A stretch of DNA of 64,000 nt from an uncultured Lachnospiraceae bacterium (GTDB lineage Bacteria; Bacillota; Clostridia; Lachnospirales; Lachnospiraceae), in assembly GCA_947565425.1 (NCBI GenBank), contig CANOFW010000004.1, positions 62,001-126,000 of the forward strand, written 5' to 3'. The stretch's first letter is position 1; each line of letters opens with the position of its first letter. A program made the position numbers and the translations under genes. Under the pieces are notes generated by a model that searched no databases, had not been told where the DNA came from, and was given only the letters and a program-made list of their open reading frames with translations. Shown here one piece after another: positions 8,501-18,300 of the stretch.

Positions 8501-9296
8501 TCTCGCACGCGGAAATTTTTTCCAACGCTTTTTGCTCCTCCTGCAAGAGTACAGTATAACTTTGCGGTCCGTCTTCCATAAGGCTGATCTGAACGCACTG
8601 CTTCATCTGTCCCGCCCACTGCGTAGAAAGATTTTTCAGATATGCCAGCAATGCTCCTGTCATCGGAAGCTGCTCAAATTCCTCCATGCTTTTTACCTGA
8701 AAGGGCGCCTTACATTCTTCCAGCCACGCTTCCACCCAGGGGTAACTCATAGCAAAGGAAAAGAGTTTTAAAATTGTCTCTTTGAGCGGCTGGTCTGTCT
8801 TGCCTGGAGCAATCGTCTCAGACAACGTCAAAAATTCCGGTTTTGCCTCCTGATAATACCGCTCTAACACCTGATCTAACACATCGCTGCGCAAAAGCTT
8901 GAGTTCTCCCTCCTCCGCTACACGAAAATCTGGTTCCATCTCAATCCTGTGAAAATAGTTGCGTATCACATACAGGCAAAAACTGTGAATCGTCGTAATC
9001 TGCGCATTATGCAACAAGGTTTGCTGCCGTTGCAGATGCGCGCTGTCCGGCTGTCTTTCCAACGCTTTTGCCAGAGCAATCCCAATCCGCTCACGCATCT
9101 CTGCCGCCGCTGCGTTTGTAAAAGTCACAATCAAAAGCCGGTCGATATCTATTGGGTGGCTTTCCTTCGTAATCTTTCGGAGGATACGCTCCACTAGAAC
9201 GGCAGTCTTTCCGCTTCCCGCCGCCGCAGATACCAACAAATTTCTTTCTCCAAGCTCTATGACTTTTTGCTGTTCTTCGGTCCATTTCCTCTCCAT
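5580..9296 (-). CDS. addA: ATP-dependent helicase/nuclease subunit A (AddA)
   Basis: AddA is the UvrD-type 3'-5' helicase and C-terminal nuclease subunit of AddAB, which processes double-strand breaks for RecA-dependent repair. The 1238-residue length is typical. The Walker A motif AAAGSGKT is at residues 24-31, the motif II DEYQDSN and VGDVKQSIYRFR follow, and helicase motif VI LRVLYVALTRAKEKL is present. The RecB-like nuclease site LLDYKTD lies near the C-terminus. The ATG at 9296 has AGGAGGA upstream and overlaps the 3' end of addB by 40 bases, which fits the usual addB-addA coupling. The maf gene follows. Confidence 0.97.
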   Translation of the reverse strand: MERKWTEEQQKVIELGERNLLVSAAAGSGKTAVLVERILRKITKESHPIDIDRLLIVTFTNAAAAEMRERIGIALAKALERQPDSAHLQRQQTLLHNAQITTIHSFCLYVIRNYFHRIEMEPDFRVAEEGELKLLRSDVLDQVLERYYQEAKPEFLTLSETIAPGKTDQPLKETILKLFSFAMSYPWVEAWLEECKAPFQVKSMEEFEQLPMTGALLAYLKNLSTQWAGQMKQCVQISLMEDGPQSYTVLLQEEQKALEKISACETYQEYYEAVCAVSFGRLPALRKFTGDMAKKELVQKMRKEVKGSVKKIREQFFFQSPQKTIEDIGVSRPAADMLIEVTLAFVHAFAEKKREKNMLDFNDLEHFALKILVDEKTHSPSRTAEELRRNYVEIMIDEYQDSNNVQEAILRAVSKEADHGHNIFMVGDVKQSIYRFRMARPELFMEKYAAYTLEDSANQRVDLHKNFRSRPEVIETVNDIFAKIMNHDIGNITYDAQAALYPGAVFPEGKPGMFDTRLLVTQPAEDEPELKAPDLEARAVGLEIRRLMREQLVKEEEPAEGNESVLRPLRYGDIVILLRSLGSVADTFVKTLNEMGIPTRATAGTGYFSAPEVQTALNLLKLVDNPRQDIPMAAVLSSPVVGLSKEDLATLRVQFPEESFYQAVMHYIPEEIAESKQSVCVDIAQEAEIAGDLELSDYAKQRLQKFLCLLQKYRQKVSYTPIHQLLYEILEETGYQAYVYALPGGEVKKANLEMLVEKAIAYENTSYRGLFHFIRYMEQLQKYEVDFPLADGEETEDAVRIMSIHKSKGLEFPVVFVSGLGKMFNNQDVREKVVFHPSLGIGMDVTDTKRRLRTPGFTRQVLARQVTMENIGEELRVLYVALTRAKEKLILTGVLKKAQEKLEELGFAVNAQGKEASLAAGVCMRAAPLAVESAGFLSFLQRLNTNNYLQLILMACQAYPGKYPVILLQKEDLIFAEQEHAVEEELTKVDLLARVQERDCTWDRKIEERLNFVYPYEEECTMRTKVSVSELKHRAMDKIFEEEMRGQPGGHQKEEERYIPAFMDGVQQENIGAKRGTAIHRILECYDFTREADSLEEQLRLLEEQGKIEEDLLELVYLPALQKFLVTSLASRMQAAARAEKLYKEKPFVMGKPAKEALEESGSEEMLLIQGIIDVFFEEEDGIVLLDYKTDSVNSGKELVDLYRTQMELYQEAIERALGKKVKEKVLYSFCLGEIVDV

Positions 9297-12200
9297 TGTG
9301 CTGTATTTCCTCCTGTATTTGAACTATCACGCATTTTCTGATAGATTTCCTCGTCGTCCTTTATCTGTGCAAGCTTCCGATACCCCTGCCCGGGCGTGCT
9401 ATCATCAAAACCGCAGATTCCATGATAGGGACAGTAATCACAGCCTGTTTCGTCTCCTAGCCGGTATGGACGTGCCGAAACTTCTCCTGCAAAAATTTTC
9501 TGTCCAATTTCTTGAATTTTACGATTAACATAGCCGGATAATACCGCAAATTCTTCTCTTCCCACACGCTTTGTTTTCGCGCCGGCGCTGGCGTCCGCTT
9601 CTTCGCAGGCAAGTCCTTTCAACTTCAGTTTTTCCAAAATTTCCTCACGAATTTGTGCATCTGTCTTACCGGAATCTCCGTCAACTATGGGATCATCCAA
9701 ATGATAATAATACATGCCTCCAGGTACAATCTGCCTTCCCGGATATTTTCGCTTCATGATCTCCATAGCCGAGTTCAGGTACACGACAAGCTGTAGCTGC
9801 AAACCATGATATACTGACAATAGCTGGAAATCCTGTCCGCCAGATTTATAATCTACCACCTTTACATAGACGGCGTCTTGCGTTTTATGCGTGTCCACCC
9901 GGTCAATCCTGCCCCGGAGCCGCATCTTTTCCTGCTCGCTGAGCGTAAAATTCACCGCTTCCAGATCTTCAATAAATGAAAAGGAAATCTCATACCCCTC
10001 CGGGGAAAAATGGCTGGTCCGCACTTGTTCCGCAATTGTCTCCACCGTCCGCCGCAAAATCCGCTTCATCCGCTCCAGAAGATACGTCGTCCTCGCCTCC
10101 TGAAACAATTTGTTGTCAAATCCCTGCCCCAAGGCTTCCTCCACGGCATATGCAATCAACCGCTCCCGCACATCGTCCGGCACGTCAACCCAATGGTAGC
10201 CCGCCTGCTCCATAGCGTGAGAATACCGCTCCAATACTTCATGGAACATGCTGCCCATATCTACCGCGGCAAATTCTCCCAAACTGCGCTCCTCAAGCTT
10301 TAAACCGTATTGCAGGAAATGACTGCAAGCGCAGGCGCTAAATCTCTCCAGTCTGGTAACACTGTTCTCTAACACCGTTCCATACAATGCATGTGTAATT
10401 TCCTTCCCAATGTTTCCTTCATAGAAACGATAAAATGACGCCTCAAAAAAGAGGCGCATCTGCTCTTTCCACTGCGCCTGTCCATGATACCAGTGGTACA
10501 ACCCCAGCCATTCCGGGGGAATTTCCCCTCTCTTTGCTTTTTTCAGCCCATCCACAAAAAATCTCTGACTGCTCCTTGGCGTCACAATCTGCCTGCTGCT
10601 AGCCTCTTCTTGTACACGCACCGGCTTAAACTGCGGAAACATCCGCCGAATATTGCCCACTAGATAAGATTTTCGACTCTCCTTCCCCTCAGAACTGACC
10701 CGAAACCAGGTGAGATACAATCGTTCCGAGGGCTTGGTTAGGTTTAGATAGAGGTAAAATTTCTGCATAAAGCTACGCTCCCGGTCCGTAGGCGCAAGCT
10801 CCATCTCATTTGCCGCAAATACCTCCCGATCTGCCTGTGAAATAATTCCTCCATGCTCCAACGCTTTGGGAATCAGACCGTCATTGACTCCCGCGAAAAA
10901 CAAGACCTTAATATCTGACAAGCGGCTTCTTTCGATATCCCCCAGCACAACCCTGTCATACCCCGGCGGAATAATCCCGATAGCCGCCGCCTCCATTCCC
11001 GCCTCCAAAATCTCGCGGTATTCCCGGACAGTCATTTTTTCCTCGCCTAAGAGCTCCACCATTTTATCCAGTAAGTCCATGACAACCCGATAGATTTGCG
11101 CATATTCCCCGGCGAGCGCCGTCTCTCCCTCTTCCTGAAAATAAGTCTCATACGCTCGCAGCTTGCCCTCCACATCCAGGGAAACCATCAGCTCATAAAA
11201 CGCCCTGCACACTGCAAGCACTGTCCCTTTTTCTTTAAATACCTCCCGCAAGGGGGCAAACTGCTGCACAATCTGTTCACGCAGCCTATTTATCTCCTCT
11301 AACTCCTGCTGTTCACGCACACAGCCGCGCCGCACCCATTTCTGCTGCCATTTATGAAATCCTCTAACATTTACAGCCAAAAGATAATTTTCCAAAAGAT
11401 CCGTCTGCTCCATGGTAATCCCACAAAGACCGCAACGCAGGTAACCTAACACCGCTTCATAGGAAAAATCCTGTTCCAGCACAAGTAATACCTGCCGCAA
11501 AAATTCTGTCATCGGATGAAAAAGAATGTCTTTTCTAGTGTCCAAAAACAGAGGGATTTCATAAGCCTCAAAAATCTCTCTGGCATAATTTCCATACATC
11601 TCCACATCTCCGCAGACGACCGCTATGTCTTTATAGCGATACCCCTGCGTGCGCACCAAATCCTTAATCTCCCTGGCAATAAAGGAAAGTTCATGTCTGG
11701 GATTCAACAAAGAATAGAGAAAAATATCCTGCCGGCACTCCTCTTTCTCGCGCTTGAAGTTGCCAGATTCATCCTGCCCTTCCCCTTTCTCGGTATAACG
11801 ATAGATCTGCGGCTGCGAACGGAACAAATTTTGCTCTAACCACAACAAAGAAGGAGACTTTGCAAAACGACTTTTCTTGCCATGCCTTATCCAAACAGGA
11901 CTTTTCAGTTCTACCTGCCGCCTCGCCGCCATTTTTGCCAATGTCTGCACCGTCTTTTTACTCATATAAAATAAGTCCTGAACACCGCTGCAAACATAGG
12001 CGTCCTCTCTCTCATCAAGCGTCACTGTCACAATGATTTCGCCGGCAATTTTAATCAGCGTTTCCAACAAATGGTATTGCACCGGTGTAAATCCAGTAAA
12101 TCCATCCAGCACGATCACGGAACCTTTCAATAGCTCTGACTGGTCTGCTGCCTGCGCAAACACTTCCAGCACCTCTTCTGCGGTGATAAATGCTCCTTGC

Positions 12201-12709
12201 AGATAATCGGTAAACCCCTGATACATCGTCTGAATATCACGAATTTTATGACGAAATAAGGGCCAGATATGCTCCTGTTCTATCAACACATCCAACTGCT
12301 GCGGCGCAATCCTGTATTGTGTCAGTTCCGAAATAATAGACTTTATCTCGCTGATATAGCCAGCCTTTTTCATGCCCGACTTCATCAGAATTAAATTGTC
12401 CTGCTGCTCTTTTGCCACGCGGCGCAGCACAAGGTTTTTCCCCGTCTCCTCCAATATATGCAGATTGCCCATGCCCAGCTCGTCAAAAATCCGGTAGGCA
12501 AGGCGGTTAAAACTTACCACGTCCACGTTTAAAATGCTGTGTCTCTCCTGCCGTGCAACCAGATCCCGCTGGGTCTGCATCGTAAACTGCTCCGGCACCA
12601 GTACAAAAAAAGTGCGCTGCGGCTCTGCCTTAGACTGTTGCAAAACCTTGCTGTACACATACTCCGATTTCCCGCTCCCGGAACTTCCAAATACTAACTG
12701 TAATGACAT
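9257..12709 (-). CDS. addB: ATP-dependent helicase/nuclease subunit B (AddB)
   Basis: AddB is the second subunit of the AddAB break-repair complex; it recognises Chi and supplies one of two nuclease sites. The 1150-residue protein has an N-terminal P-loop (GSSGSGKS at residues 8-15) and an inactivated-helicase-like central part. The nuclease site VVDYKSG is in the C-terminal quarter. The iron-sulfur cysteines are visible as CACSHF upstream of the nuclease and as CDYCPYHGIC near the C-terminus, as in characterised AddB. The gene starts 15 bases from repeat copy F, and its 3' end overlaps addA. It is probably the first gene of the run that continues to the PrsA-like lipoprotein. Confidence 0.96.
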   Translation of the reverse strand: MSLQLVFGSSGSGKSEYVYSKVLQQSKAEPQRTFFVLVPEQFTMQTQRDLVARQERHSILNVDVVSFNRLAYRIFDELGMGNLHILEETGKNLVLRRVAKEQQDNLILMKSGMKKAGYISEIKSIISELTQYRIAPQQLDVLIEQEHIWPLFRHKIRDIQTMYQGFTDYLQGAFITAEEVLEVFAQAADQSELLKGSVIVLDGFTGFTPVQYHLLETLIKIAGEIIVTVTLDEREDAYVCSGVQDLFYMSKKTVQTLAKMAARRQVELKSPVWIRHGKKSRFAKSPSLLWLEQNLFRSQPQIYRYTEKGEGQDESGNFKREKEECRQDIFLYSLLNPRHELSFIAREIKDLVRTQGYRYKDIAVVCGDVEMYGNYAREIFEAYEIPLFLDTRKDILFHPMTEFLRQVLLVLEQDFSYEAVLGYLRCGLCGITMEQTDLLENYLLAVNVRGFHKWQQKWVRRGCVREQQELEEINRLREQIVQQFAPLREVFKEKGTVLAVCRAFYELMVSLDVEGKLRAYETYFQEEGETALAGEYAQIYRVVMDLLDKMVELLGEEKMTVREYREILEAGMEAAAIGIIPPGYDRVVLGDIERSRLSDIKVLFFAGVNDGLIPKALEHGGIISQADREVFAANEMELAPTDRERSFMQKFYLYLNLTKPSERLYLTWFRVSSEGKESRKSYLVGNIRRMFPQFKPVRVQEEASSRQIVTPRSSQRFFVDGLKKAKRGEIPPEWLGLYHWYHGQAQWKEQMRLFFEASFYRFYEGNIGKEITHALYGTVLENSVTRLERFSACACSHFLQYGLKLEERSLGEFAAVDMGSMFHEVLERYSHAMEQAGYHWVDVPDDVRERLIAYAVEEALGQGFDNKLFQEARTTYLLERMKRILRRTVETIAEQVRTSHFSPEGYEISFSFIEDLEAVNFTLSEQEKMRLRGRIDRVDTHKTQDAVYVKVVDYKSGGQDFQLLSVYHGLQLQLVVYLNSAMEIMKRKYPGRQIVPGGMYYYHLDDPIVDGDSGKTDAQIREEILEKLKLKGLACEEADASAGAKTKRVGREEFAVLSGYVNRKIQEIGQKIFAGEVSARPYRLGDETGCDYCPYHGICGFDDSTPGQGYRKLAQIKDDEEIYQKMRDSSNTGGNTAQWRGNGPKNSKKS

Positions 12710-12723
12710 AATCCTCTCCCAAA

Positions 12724-12793
12724 TAAAGCGGACAAGTCCGCATCCATTTCCATCCTTTTACGTATTCGTGTGATAAGGGCTTTCCTATAAAAT
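12724..12793 (-). repeat. Family 1 repeat, truncated copy F
   Basis: This short copy keeps only the two ends of the family: GCGGACAAGTCCGC and, after a deletion of the core, ACGTATTCGTGTGATAAGGGCTTTCCTATAA. The end variant TTTACGYATTCGYGYGA is shared with copy G. The first hairpin has the compensated form GCGGAC/GTCCGC. It lies directly between copy B and the addB start, so two copies are in tandem here. Confidence 0.75.
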
Positions 12794-12957
12794 AACAAAG
12801 TGGACAAGCCTACTTTAACTCCCCTACCCTCTCATTCCTGAAGGGATTGCACACTTTGACGCGCCGAGCACAGTCGCTTTAGCGACACATTTCCTTTTGT
12901 GCGAGTGCGCATAATTATTTTTCTCTTATAGGAAAGGCTTTCCTATAAGAGAAACAA
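12794..12957 (-). repeat. Family 1 terminator-linked structured repeat, copy B
   Basis: The copy contains the family core TTTGACGCGCCGAGCACAGT, the GTCGCTTTAGCGAC hairpin, TTGTGCGAGTGCGC and a terminal perfect hairpin CTTATAGGAAAG/CTTTCCTATAAG that lacks the usual inner CACAC stem. It follows the terminator of the gene at 12991 and extends to copy F, so the whole 280-bp gap to addB is repeat sequence. Confidence 0.85.
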
Positions 12958-12980
12958 GGGCTGCCAGAGGCAGTCCCTTG
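12950..12980 (-). terminator. Intrinsic terminator of the small gene at 12991
   Basis: On the minus strand CAAGGG-A-CTGCC pairs with GGCAG-CCCTTG around a three-base loop and is followed by TTTCTC. It starts 11 bases after the stop at 12991. Confidence 0.75.
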
Positions 12981-12990
12981 TTGTTCTAAA

Positions 12991-13281
12991 TTATTCTATT
13001 TCCTGATAACGCTTATGGAATTTATCTTTCCCGCAGACATGGCGCTCCTGGTCGTTCTCCGTAATGATATAATCGCCTTCCCGCAAAAATATCATTCCCC
13101 GGCGGTTCTGGATAAACGGACACACGACAACCCCGTCCTCTCTGGTTATCTTAATCAGCTTTTCCGTAGAAATCCAACCGTTCGTCACAATAGACGTCCA
13201 AGGCATAAATCCGTCTTCCATCCCTTTGTCCAACTCATAGGGCGCCGCCTCAACCTCAATACTGCTCCTTCTATATTTCAT
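12991..13281 (-). CDS. Small protein of unknown function with GDYII motif
   Basis: I do not recognise a named family. The 96-residue product is soluble and mixed in charge. Its C-terminal part (REGDYIITENDQERHVCGKD and a final KFHKRYQEIE) resembles the GDYII-x(n)-E-x-x-x-C-x-x-x-x-F tail seen in many phage-encoded small proteins, so a phage ancestry is possible but not shown. An in-frame GTG at 13287 is four bases from GGAG and the ATG at 13281 is ten bases from it; either may be used. It lies 34 bases downstream of ackA in the same orientation and ends in its own terminator. Confidence 0.6.
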   Translation of the reverse strand: MKYRRSSIEVEAAPYELDKGMEDGFMPWTSIVTNGWISTEKLIKITREDGVVVCPFIQNRRGMIFLREGDYIITENDQERHVCGKDKFHKRYQEIE

Positions 13282-13321
13282 ATCCACCCAACTCCTTTCT
13301 CCTATGTGCGGGATTCGTATG

Positions 13322-14521
13322 TTATTTTAATTCCCGAACTAATGATACTGTTTCGCGCGCAATCGCCAGCTCCTCGTTTGTGGGCAGACAGATAACCGTC
13401 ACTTTGGAATCCGGCGTGGAAATAATCTTCTCTTCTCCATGCACCTCATTTGCCTTATCATCCAGCTTCACACCTAAATAGCCAAGGTAATCACAGATAC
13501 CCTTTCTGGTATTGGGTCCATTCTCACCTACACCCGCCGTAAAACAAATCACATCTACGCCGTTCATTGCCGCTGTATAAGCGCCTACATACTTGGCTGC
13601 ACGGTAAATAAATGTCTCCAATGCACGAATTCCCGCAGCGTCATCTTTCTCTGCGGCTGCCTCCAAATCACGAAAATCGCTGGAAATATGGGACAAGCCC
13701 TGAACGCCGGATTTCTTATTCAAAATCTCCATAATCCCTTCCAAATCCGTATGTTCCTTCTTCGCCAAGTATTCCATAGCCCCAGGATCAATATCGCCGG
13801 ATCTGGTGCCCATAATCAAGCCCTCCAACGGCGTCAGCCCCATGGATGTGTCGATAGATTTGCCATTCTCAACGGCACAGATAGACGCGCCATTCCCCAG
13901 ATGGCAGACAATCGTTCTAAGCTCCTCGTACGGTTTGCCCACGATTTCTGCTGCACGCTTGGAAACATAACTGTGAGACGTTCCATGAAAACCATACCTG
14001 CGCACCTTATATTTCTCATAATAATCGTAATCAATACCATAAAGATATGCTTTCTTCGGCATCGTCTGATGGAATGCAGTGTCAAACACGCCAACCATCG
14101 GCACATTAGGCATCAATTCCTGGCAGGCACGAATACCGATAAGGTTCGCCGGGTTGTGCAACGGCGCTAAATCGTTACACTCCTCGATCACTTTCAGCAC
14201 TTCCTCATTCAGTATCGTAGAGGAAGCAAATTTCTCTCCGCCGTGGACCACTCTGTGGCCGACTGCCCCGATTTCACTTAAACTTTTCAAGGCGCCTGTC
14301 TTGGGATTCACCAATGCATCTAACACCATCTGGATTGCCTGCTTATGTGTGGGCATGTCCGCATCGGTAATCTCTTTCTCTCCACCTGCCTTCTGATATA
14401 CCAGCCTGCCATCCAGACCGATTCTCTCACACAACCCCTTTGCCAGCACTGCCTCCGTGTCAGAATTGATGACCTGATATTTCAGGGAGGAACTTCCACA
14501 GTTTACTACTAATATATTCAT
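13322..14521 (-). CDS. ackA: Acetate kinase
   Basis: AckA makes ATP from acetyl phosphate and ADP with release of acetate, the main substrate-level phosphorylation step in acetogenic fermenters. The 399-residue length is standard. The phosphate-binding start NCGSSSLKYQVI, the substrate region VGHRVVHGGEKF, the FDTAFH motif, HLGNGAS and the adenosine-side GVGENG are all present. The ATG at 14521 follows AAAGGAG. A promoter (TTGTAT-17-TATAAT) lies at 14577-14605. The usual partner pta is not in this neighbourhood, so the pair is split or pta is outside the window. Confidence 0.98.
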   Translation of the reverse strand: MNILVVNCGSSSLKYQVINSDTEAVLAKGLCERIGLDGRLVYQKAGGEKEITDADMPTHKQAIQMVLDALVNPKTGALKSLSEIGAVGHRVVHGGEKFASSTILNEEVLKVIEECNDLAPLHNPANLIGIRACQELMPNVPMVGVFDTAFHQTMPKKAYLYGIDYDYYEKYKVRRYGFHGTSHSYVSKRAAEIVGKPYEELRTIVCHLGNGASICAVENGKSIDTSMGLTPLEGLIMGTRSGDIDPGAMEYLAKKEHTDLEGIMEILNKKSGVQGLSHISSDFRDLEAAAEKDDAAGIRALETFIYRAAKYVGAYTAAMNGVDVICFTAGVGENGPNTRKGICDYLGYLGVKLDDKANEVHGEEKIISTPDSKVTVICLPTNEELAIARETVSLVRELK

Positions 14522-14576
14522 TTCTTTCTCCTTTCTCGTCCTCTAGTGTACTAGCGAAAAATTTACTCTTTCTTCC

Positions 14577-14605
14577 ATTATAAACCAATCTATTTCGGCA
14601 TACAA
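14577..14605 (-). promoter_or_regulatory. ackA promoter
   Basis: On the minus strand TTGTAT (14600-14605) and TATAAT (14577-14582) are separated by 17 bases. It sits 56 bases upstream of the ackA ATG, in the gap after yccF. Confidence 0.8.
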
Positions 14606-14612
14606 GATGAAT

Positions 14613-14978
14613 TTATATATATCTGATGGTTGCGCCAAAAGGCATCAGCGACAGTTTTGCTATTTTAAAGCATTGCAGCCCAAAGGGAATACCAATGATT
14701 GTAATGCACAATAATATACCATTTAAGACTGCCACACAAGCCAGAGGAATCCCGCTGAAAATCAACCATAACACATTGGCAATGACGGATATACTGCCCC
14801 CACCATATTCGATTTCTTTTCCAAATGGAAAAAATGTCAACGAGGCGAGCTTAAAGCACTGCTTGCCAATCGGAATACCGATAATTGTGATGCTCCACAA
14901 AATCCCCGCCAGCACCCACGAAAAACCTTCCCACAGCCCGCAGGCAAAGAACCAAATAATATTTCCCAAACAACCCAT
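14613..14978 (-). CDS. yccF: YccF-family inner membrane protein
   Basis: The 121-residue protein consists of two similar halves, each with a long hydrophobic segment followed by IIGIP-x-G-x-QCFK and a PFG motif (residues 33-53 and 93-115), which is the YccF domain pattern. It is predicted to be a small integral membrane protein of unknown biochemical role. The ATG at 14978 follows GAAGGAGG. Family 1 copy C begins 163 bases upstream. No terminator was seen between this gene and ackA. Confidence 0.85.
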   Translation of the reverse strand: MGCLGNIIWFFACGLWEGFSWVLAGILWSITIIGIPIGKQCFKLASLTFFPFGKEIEYGGGSISVIANVLWLIFSGIPLACVAVLNGILLCITIIGIPFGLQCFKIAKLSLMPFGATIRYI

Positions 14979-15141
14979 GATGTACCTCCTTCATCTGTAC
15001 ACTTTCTATAAGTATTTACCAAATTACACTTTTTACATTATACATCTGCTTTCTGTTCCATGCAACTTAAAAAGTGTCTTCGCTGCCACCGTTCTTAGTG
15101 AAATGAACATTTGTTGCAACAACTAACACACTTTTTATAGG

Positions 15142-15328
15142 GAACAAAGTGGGCAAGCCCACTTCAACCCCCACTCATGGGGGATTGGTTTGCACACTTT
15201 GACGCGCCGAGCACAGTCGCTTTAGCGACATATTTCCTCTTGTGCGAGTGCGCATTATTGTTTTTTATCTTATAGGAAAGGCACTTTCACACGTTAGTGT
15301 GACAAGGTCTTTCCTATAAGATGAAAAA
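15142..15328 (-). repeat. Family 1 terminator-linked structured repeat, copy C
   Basis: This is a complete copy: GAACAAAGTGGGCAAGCCCAC, a variable hairpin CCCCC-actcat-GGGGG, the core TTTGACGCGCCGAGCACAGT, the hairpin GTCGC-ttta-GCGAC, TTGTGCGAGTGCGC and the terminal hairpin with inner CACAC-gtta-GTGTG. It begins directly at the T-tract of the terminator of the Ig-like gene. The 409-bp gap 14979-15387 otherwise holds only the yccF upstream region and that terminator. Confidence 0.88.
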
Positions 15329-15351
15329 GCAGCGGAGATAAATACCGCTGC
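15319..15351 (-). terminator. Intrinsic terminator of the Ig-like secreted protein gene
   Basis: On the minus strand GCAGCGG pairs with CCGCTGC around a nine-base loop and is followed by TTTTTC. It begins 36 bases after the stop at 15388 and passes directly into repeat copy C. Confidence 0.85.
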
Positions 15352-15387
15352 CTTTCACCTGATTTATTTACTTACTCTCTATAAATA

Positions 15388-18300
15388 TTATTTTACGGTT
15401 ATCTTGCACCTTGCAGTTTTTCCACTTGTTGTCTTCACCGTAATGGTTGCCTTTCCTTTCTTCTTCGCTGTCACTTTTCCATTTTTAACAACAGCAATCT
15501 TCTTGTTAGAAGTCTTCCAGGTAAGCTTATCCGTTGAGTTGGAAGGAGTTATCTTGGTCTTTAATTTTATAGATTTTCCTTTCTTCAAAGTCGCCTTTGT
15601 CTTGGAAAGCTTTACCTTCTTTGCTGGAATTTTGACAGTAATCTTAATCGTCGCTTTCTTCCCGCTTGTTGTTGTGACTGTAATTGTTGCCTTACCTTTA
15701 TTGACTGCTGTGACTTTACCTGACTGGCTGACAATCGCTATTTTACTGTTGCTCGTCCTCCATGTCATTTTATCGGTCGTGTCAGACGGTTTCATTGTCG
15801 CTTTTAGCGTCAGTGATTTTCCTTTGTTCAATGCAGTGGAAGTTGGTTTCTTGATGGAAACACTCGTCGCCGGAACTGTTACCGTAACCTTGTAAGTTGC
15901 AGTAACCGCCGTATTGTCTGCGGAGGCCGCCGTGATAACAGCAGAACCTTTGCCGATTGCTTTGACAACGCCGTTCTCAACCGTTGCAACCTTATCATTG
16001 GAGGTCGACCATGTAATATCTTGATTCGTTGCATTTTCCGGAGCAACTGTTGCTTTCAAGGTAACACTTGCACCCTTTTTCAGACTTCCCGATACAGCAT
16101 TCAAGGTAATTCCTGTCACACCCACTTTGCTGACCCTTACGGTACATGTCGCAGTTTCTCCATTATTATCCGCGGTAACAGTAATCCTTGTGCTTCCTAC
16201 AGCAAGCGCTTTGACCTTACCAGTTTCATCAACCGTTGCAATCGTTTCATCATTGGATTTCCATTTTACAGTCTTCGTCGCTACAGTAGCCGGCACGACT
16301 GTCGCCGTCAATGTTGCTTCATCCCCAACTTTTAGGCTAAGGCTTGATTTACTCAATGTAACATCTGTAACTGTCACTGCACAGGTAGCTGTCTTGTTAT
16401 TCTTTGTCTTTGCAACAATATTTACCGTGCCGGCGCTCACGCCTGTGACTACGCCGTTTTCAACCGTTGCAATCGCTGTGTCTTCGCTTGACCAGGTAAC
16501 GGACTTGTCCGAGGTACTCTCTGGAAGGACAGTTGCGGTAAGCGCTTCCGATGTGGCTCCCTTTTTAATCTCAAGGGAGGTCTTAGAAATAGAAACACTG
16601 TCCGCTAAGATTGGCTGCGTCTTTGCGCTAACTGCGGAGGATCTTACGATTTCCTTGCCGCCAACAACTGCTCCTACGTAATAATTATACTCTGTATCCG
16701 GCTCTAAGCCCGAATCTGTATACGTATATGTCCTGCCCGGACTATCCACTTCTCCAAGAGACGCAAATTTCAAATTATCAATCGCGATACTTGCCCAACG
16801 CTGGTTGCTGGCGTTTGCCTTACCCGTAAAGCTCAATGTCGCGAAAAGCGGCTCTGCCGGCTCATCGCTTTCAGCCTGCCCGGACACTTCCTGCGACACG
16901 TCCGGTATCGCAACGCTGCCGCTCTTGACATACTCCTCCGACTCCCTTTCAAATTCATATGAGATCGTCTTCTGCTGCGGGTTAATATCAAGCGTAATTG
17001 TGTTCCATATACTCCTTACAGCGTCCGCGCCATCCCCAAAGTCATAGATCTCTGAATCATTGAGGTAAATCTTGTTATCATCTGCATTGTACTCCAACTT
17101 GGCAATATAGCCGCCTACAGCGTCATTCGTCGCAATCTCCCTGTCCGCAAGGTAAAGGTAATTGCTGCACACGCCCCTGTCCTTGCTTCCATCATTTGTA
17201 TGATTCGGAAGCGCAAAATTAAACTGTAAGCGCGCCTGTCCATCCAAGACCGCTGCATCTGCAAGGAGCTTATGGAAGGTCGCTGCGGAGTCAAGGTTCG
17301 TGCTTATGTACATAAACGCACCGTCGTAATTTGCAAGCGCCGACTTCTTAAGGAACTGCGTGTTATTGGAACAGTCAGCGTTTGACTTGTCAACCACCAG
17401 ACCCACATAACGCGTCTGGGTGCTATTCGACGCTGTCCAGCCACCATTTTGCGGGTCAAACAGGTTCCGCATCTTTTCATCTGACGTGCCGTCGCCAAGA
17501 GCATAGGAGTTGAAGTTATCCTCCTTATGTACCTGCGTCTCTCCCGGAACTTTGCTGGCTGTAAAATTACCGTCCGCATTGATATCGGTAAATTCTGCAA
17601 CCTTGGCAAAGGAAGCGTCCGCTGCTTTTTTGCGGTAGATGTTATAGCTGTCCGTCTGCACCTCATTGTTATTTATCGCAAATGTGGCGCTGTTTGTCTC
17701 CGTTTTGCTTATGGATACTGTTGGTGCAGCAATTGTCCGCATATCCCCGGAATTCAGCTCCGGCGCCTCTGTATCGCCCTTCATGGCAACAACTTTATAG
17801 GTGTACACTTTGCTCAGATCCACGGTTACGTCTTTACAGTAATACGCGCCTTCGGAATTAATCCCCGTCTGGTTCTTAGGTATCTCCGTAATCGTCACCG
17901 CACTCAACGCCGGTGGAAAAACGGTAGAACCTGAAGCGCTGGCGCTTGCCATAACGCGCAGCTTTCCGTCCGTCACACTGACCGTCCGTTCGCTGACTGC
18001 AATATTATTGTTCACCGGATGACGATCAGCCTGCACTCCCTGGAACCAAAATACAGAAATATTCCTGCCAGTGACATATCCGCTGTGCGTAGCCGCCGCC
18101 TTATAATTGCCGTTTGGCACATCCACAACAAATTCCATATAACTCTGTCCGGCTTCTAAAGTGCTGCCGCCGGCTGTTAAAGCGCCGCCCTCTGGTGGTA
18201 AAATTGTCACAAAATCACCATTGAGAACGTCTTCTGACATCTTCTTGCCGTCCGTTCTGTTACTAAAAGAAAGCGTTCCTCCTTCTGCCGTGGGAATCCC

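Noticed and set aside
7836..8771. A 311-codon open frame on the plus strand
   Set aside because: It is fully antisense to addA, has no ribosome site and no recognisable motif; it is a shadow of the helicase gene.
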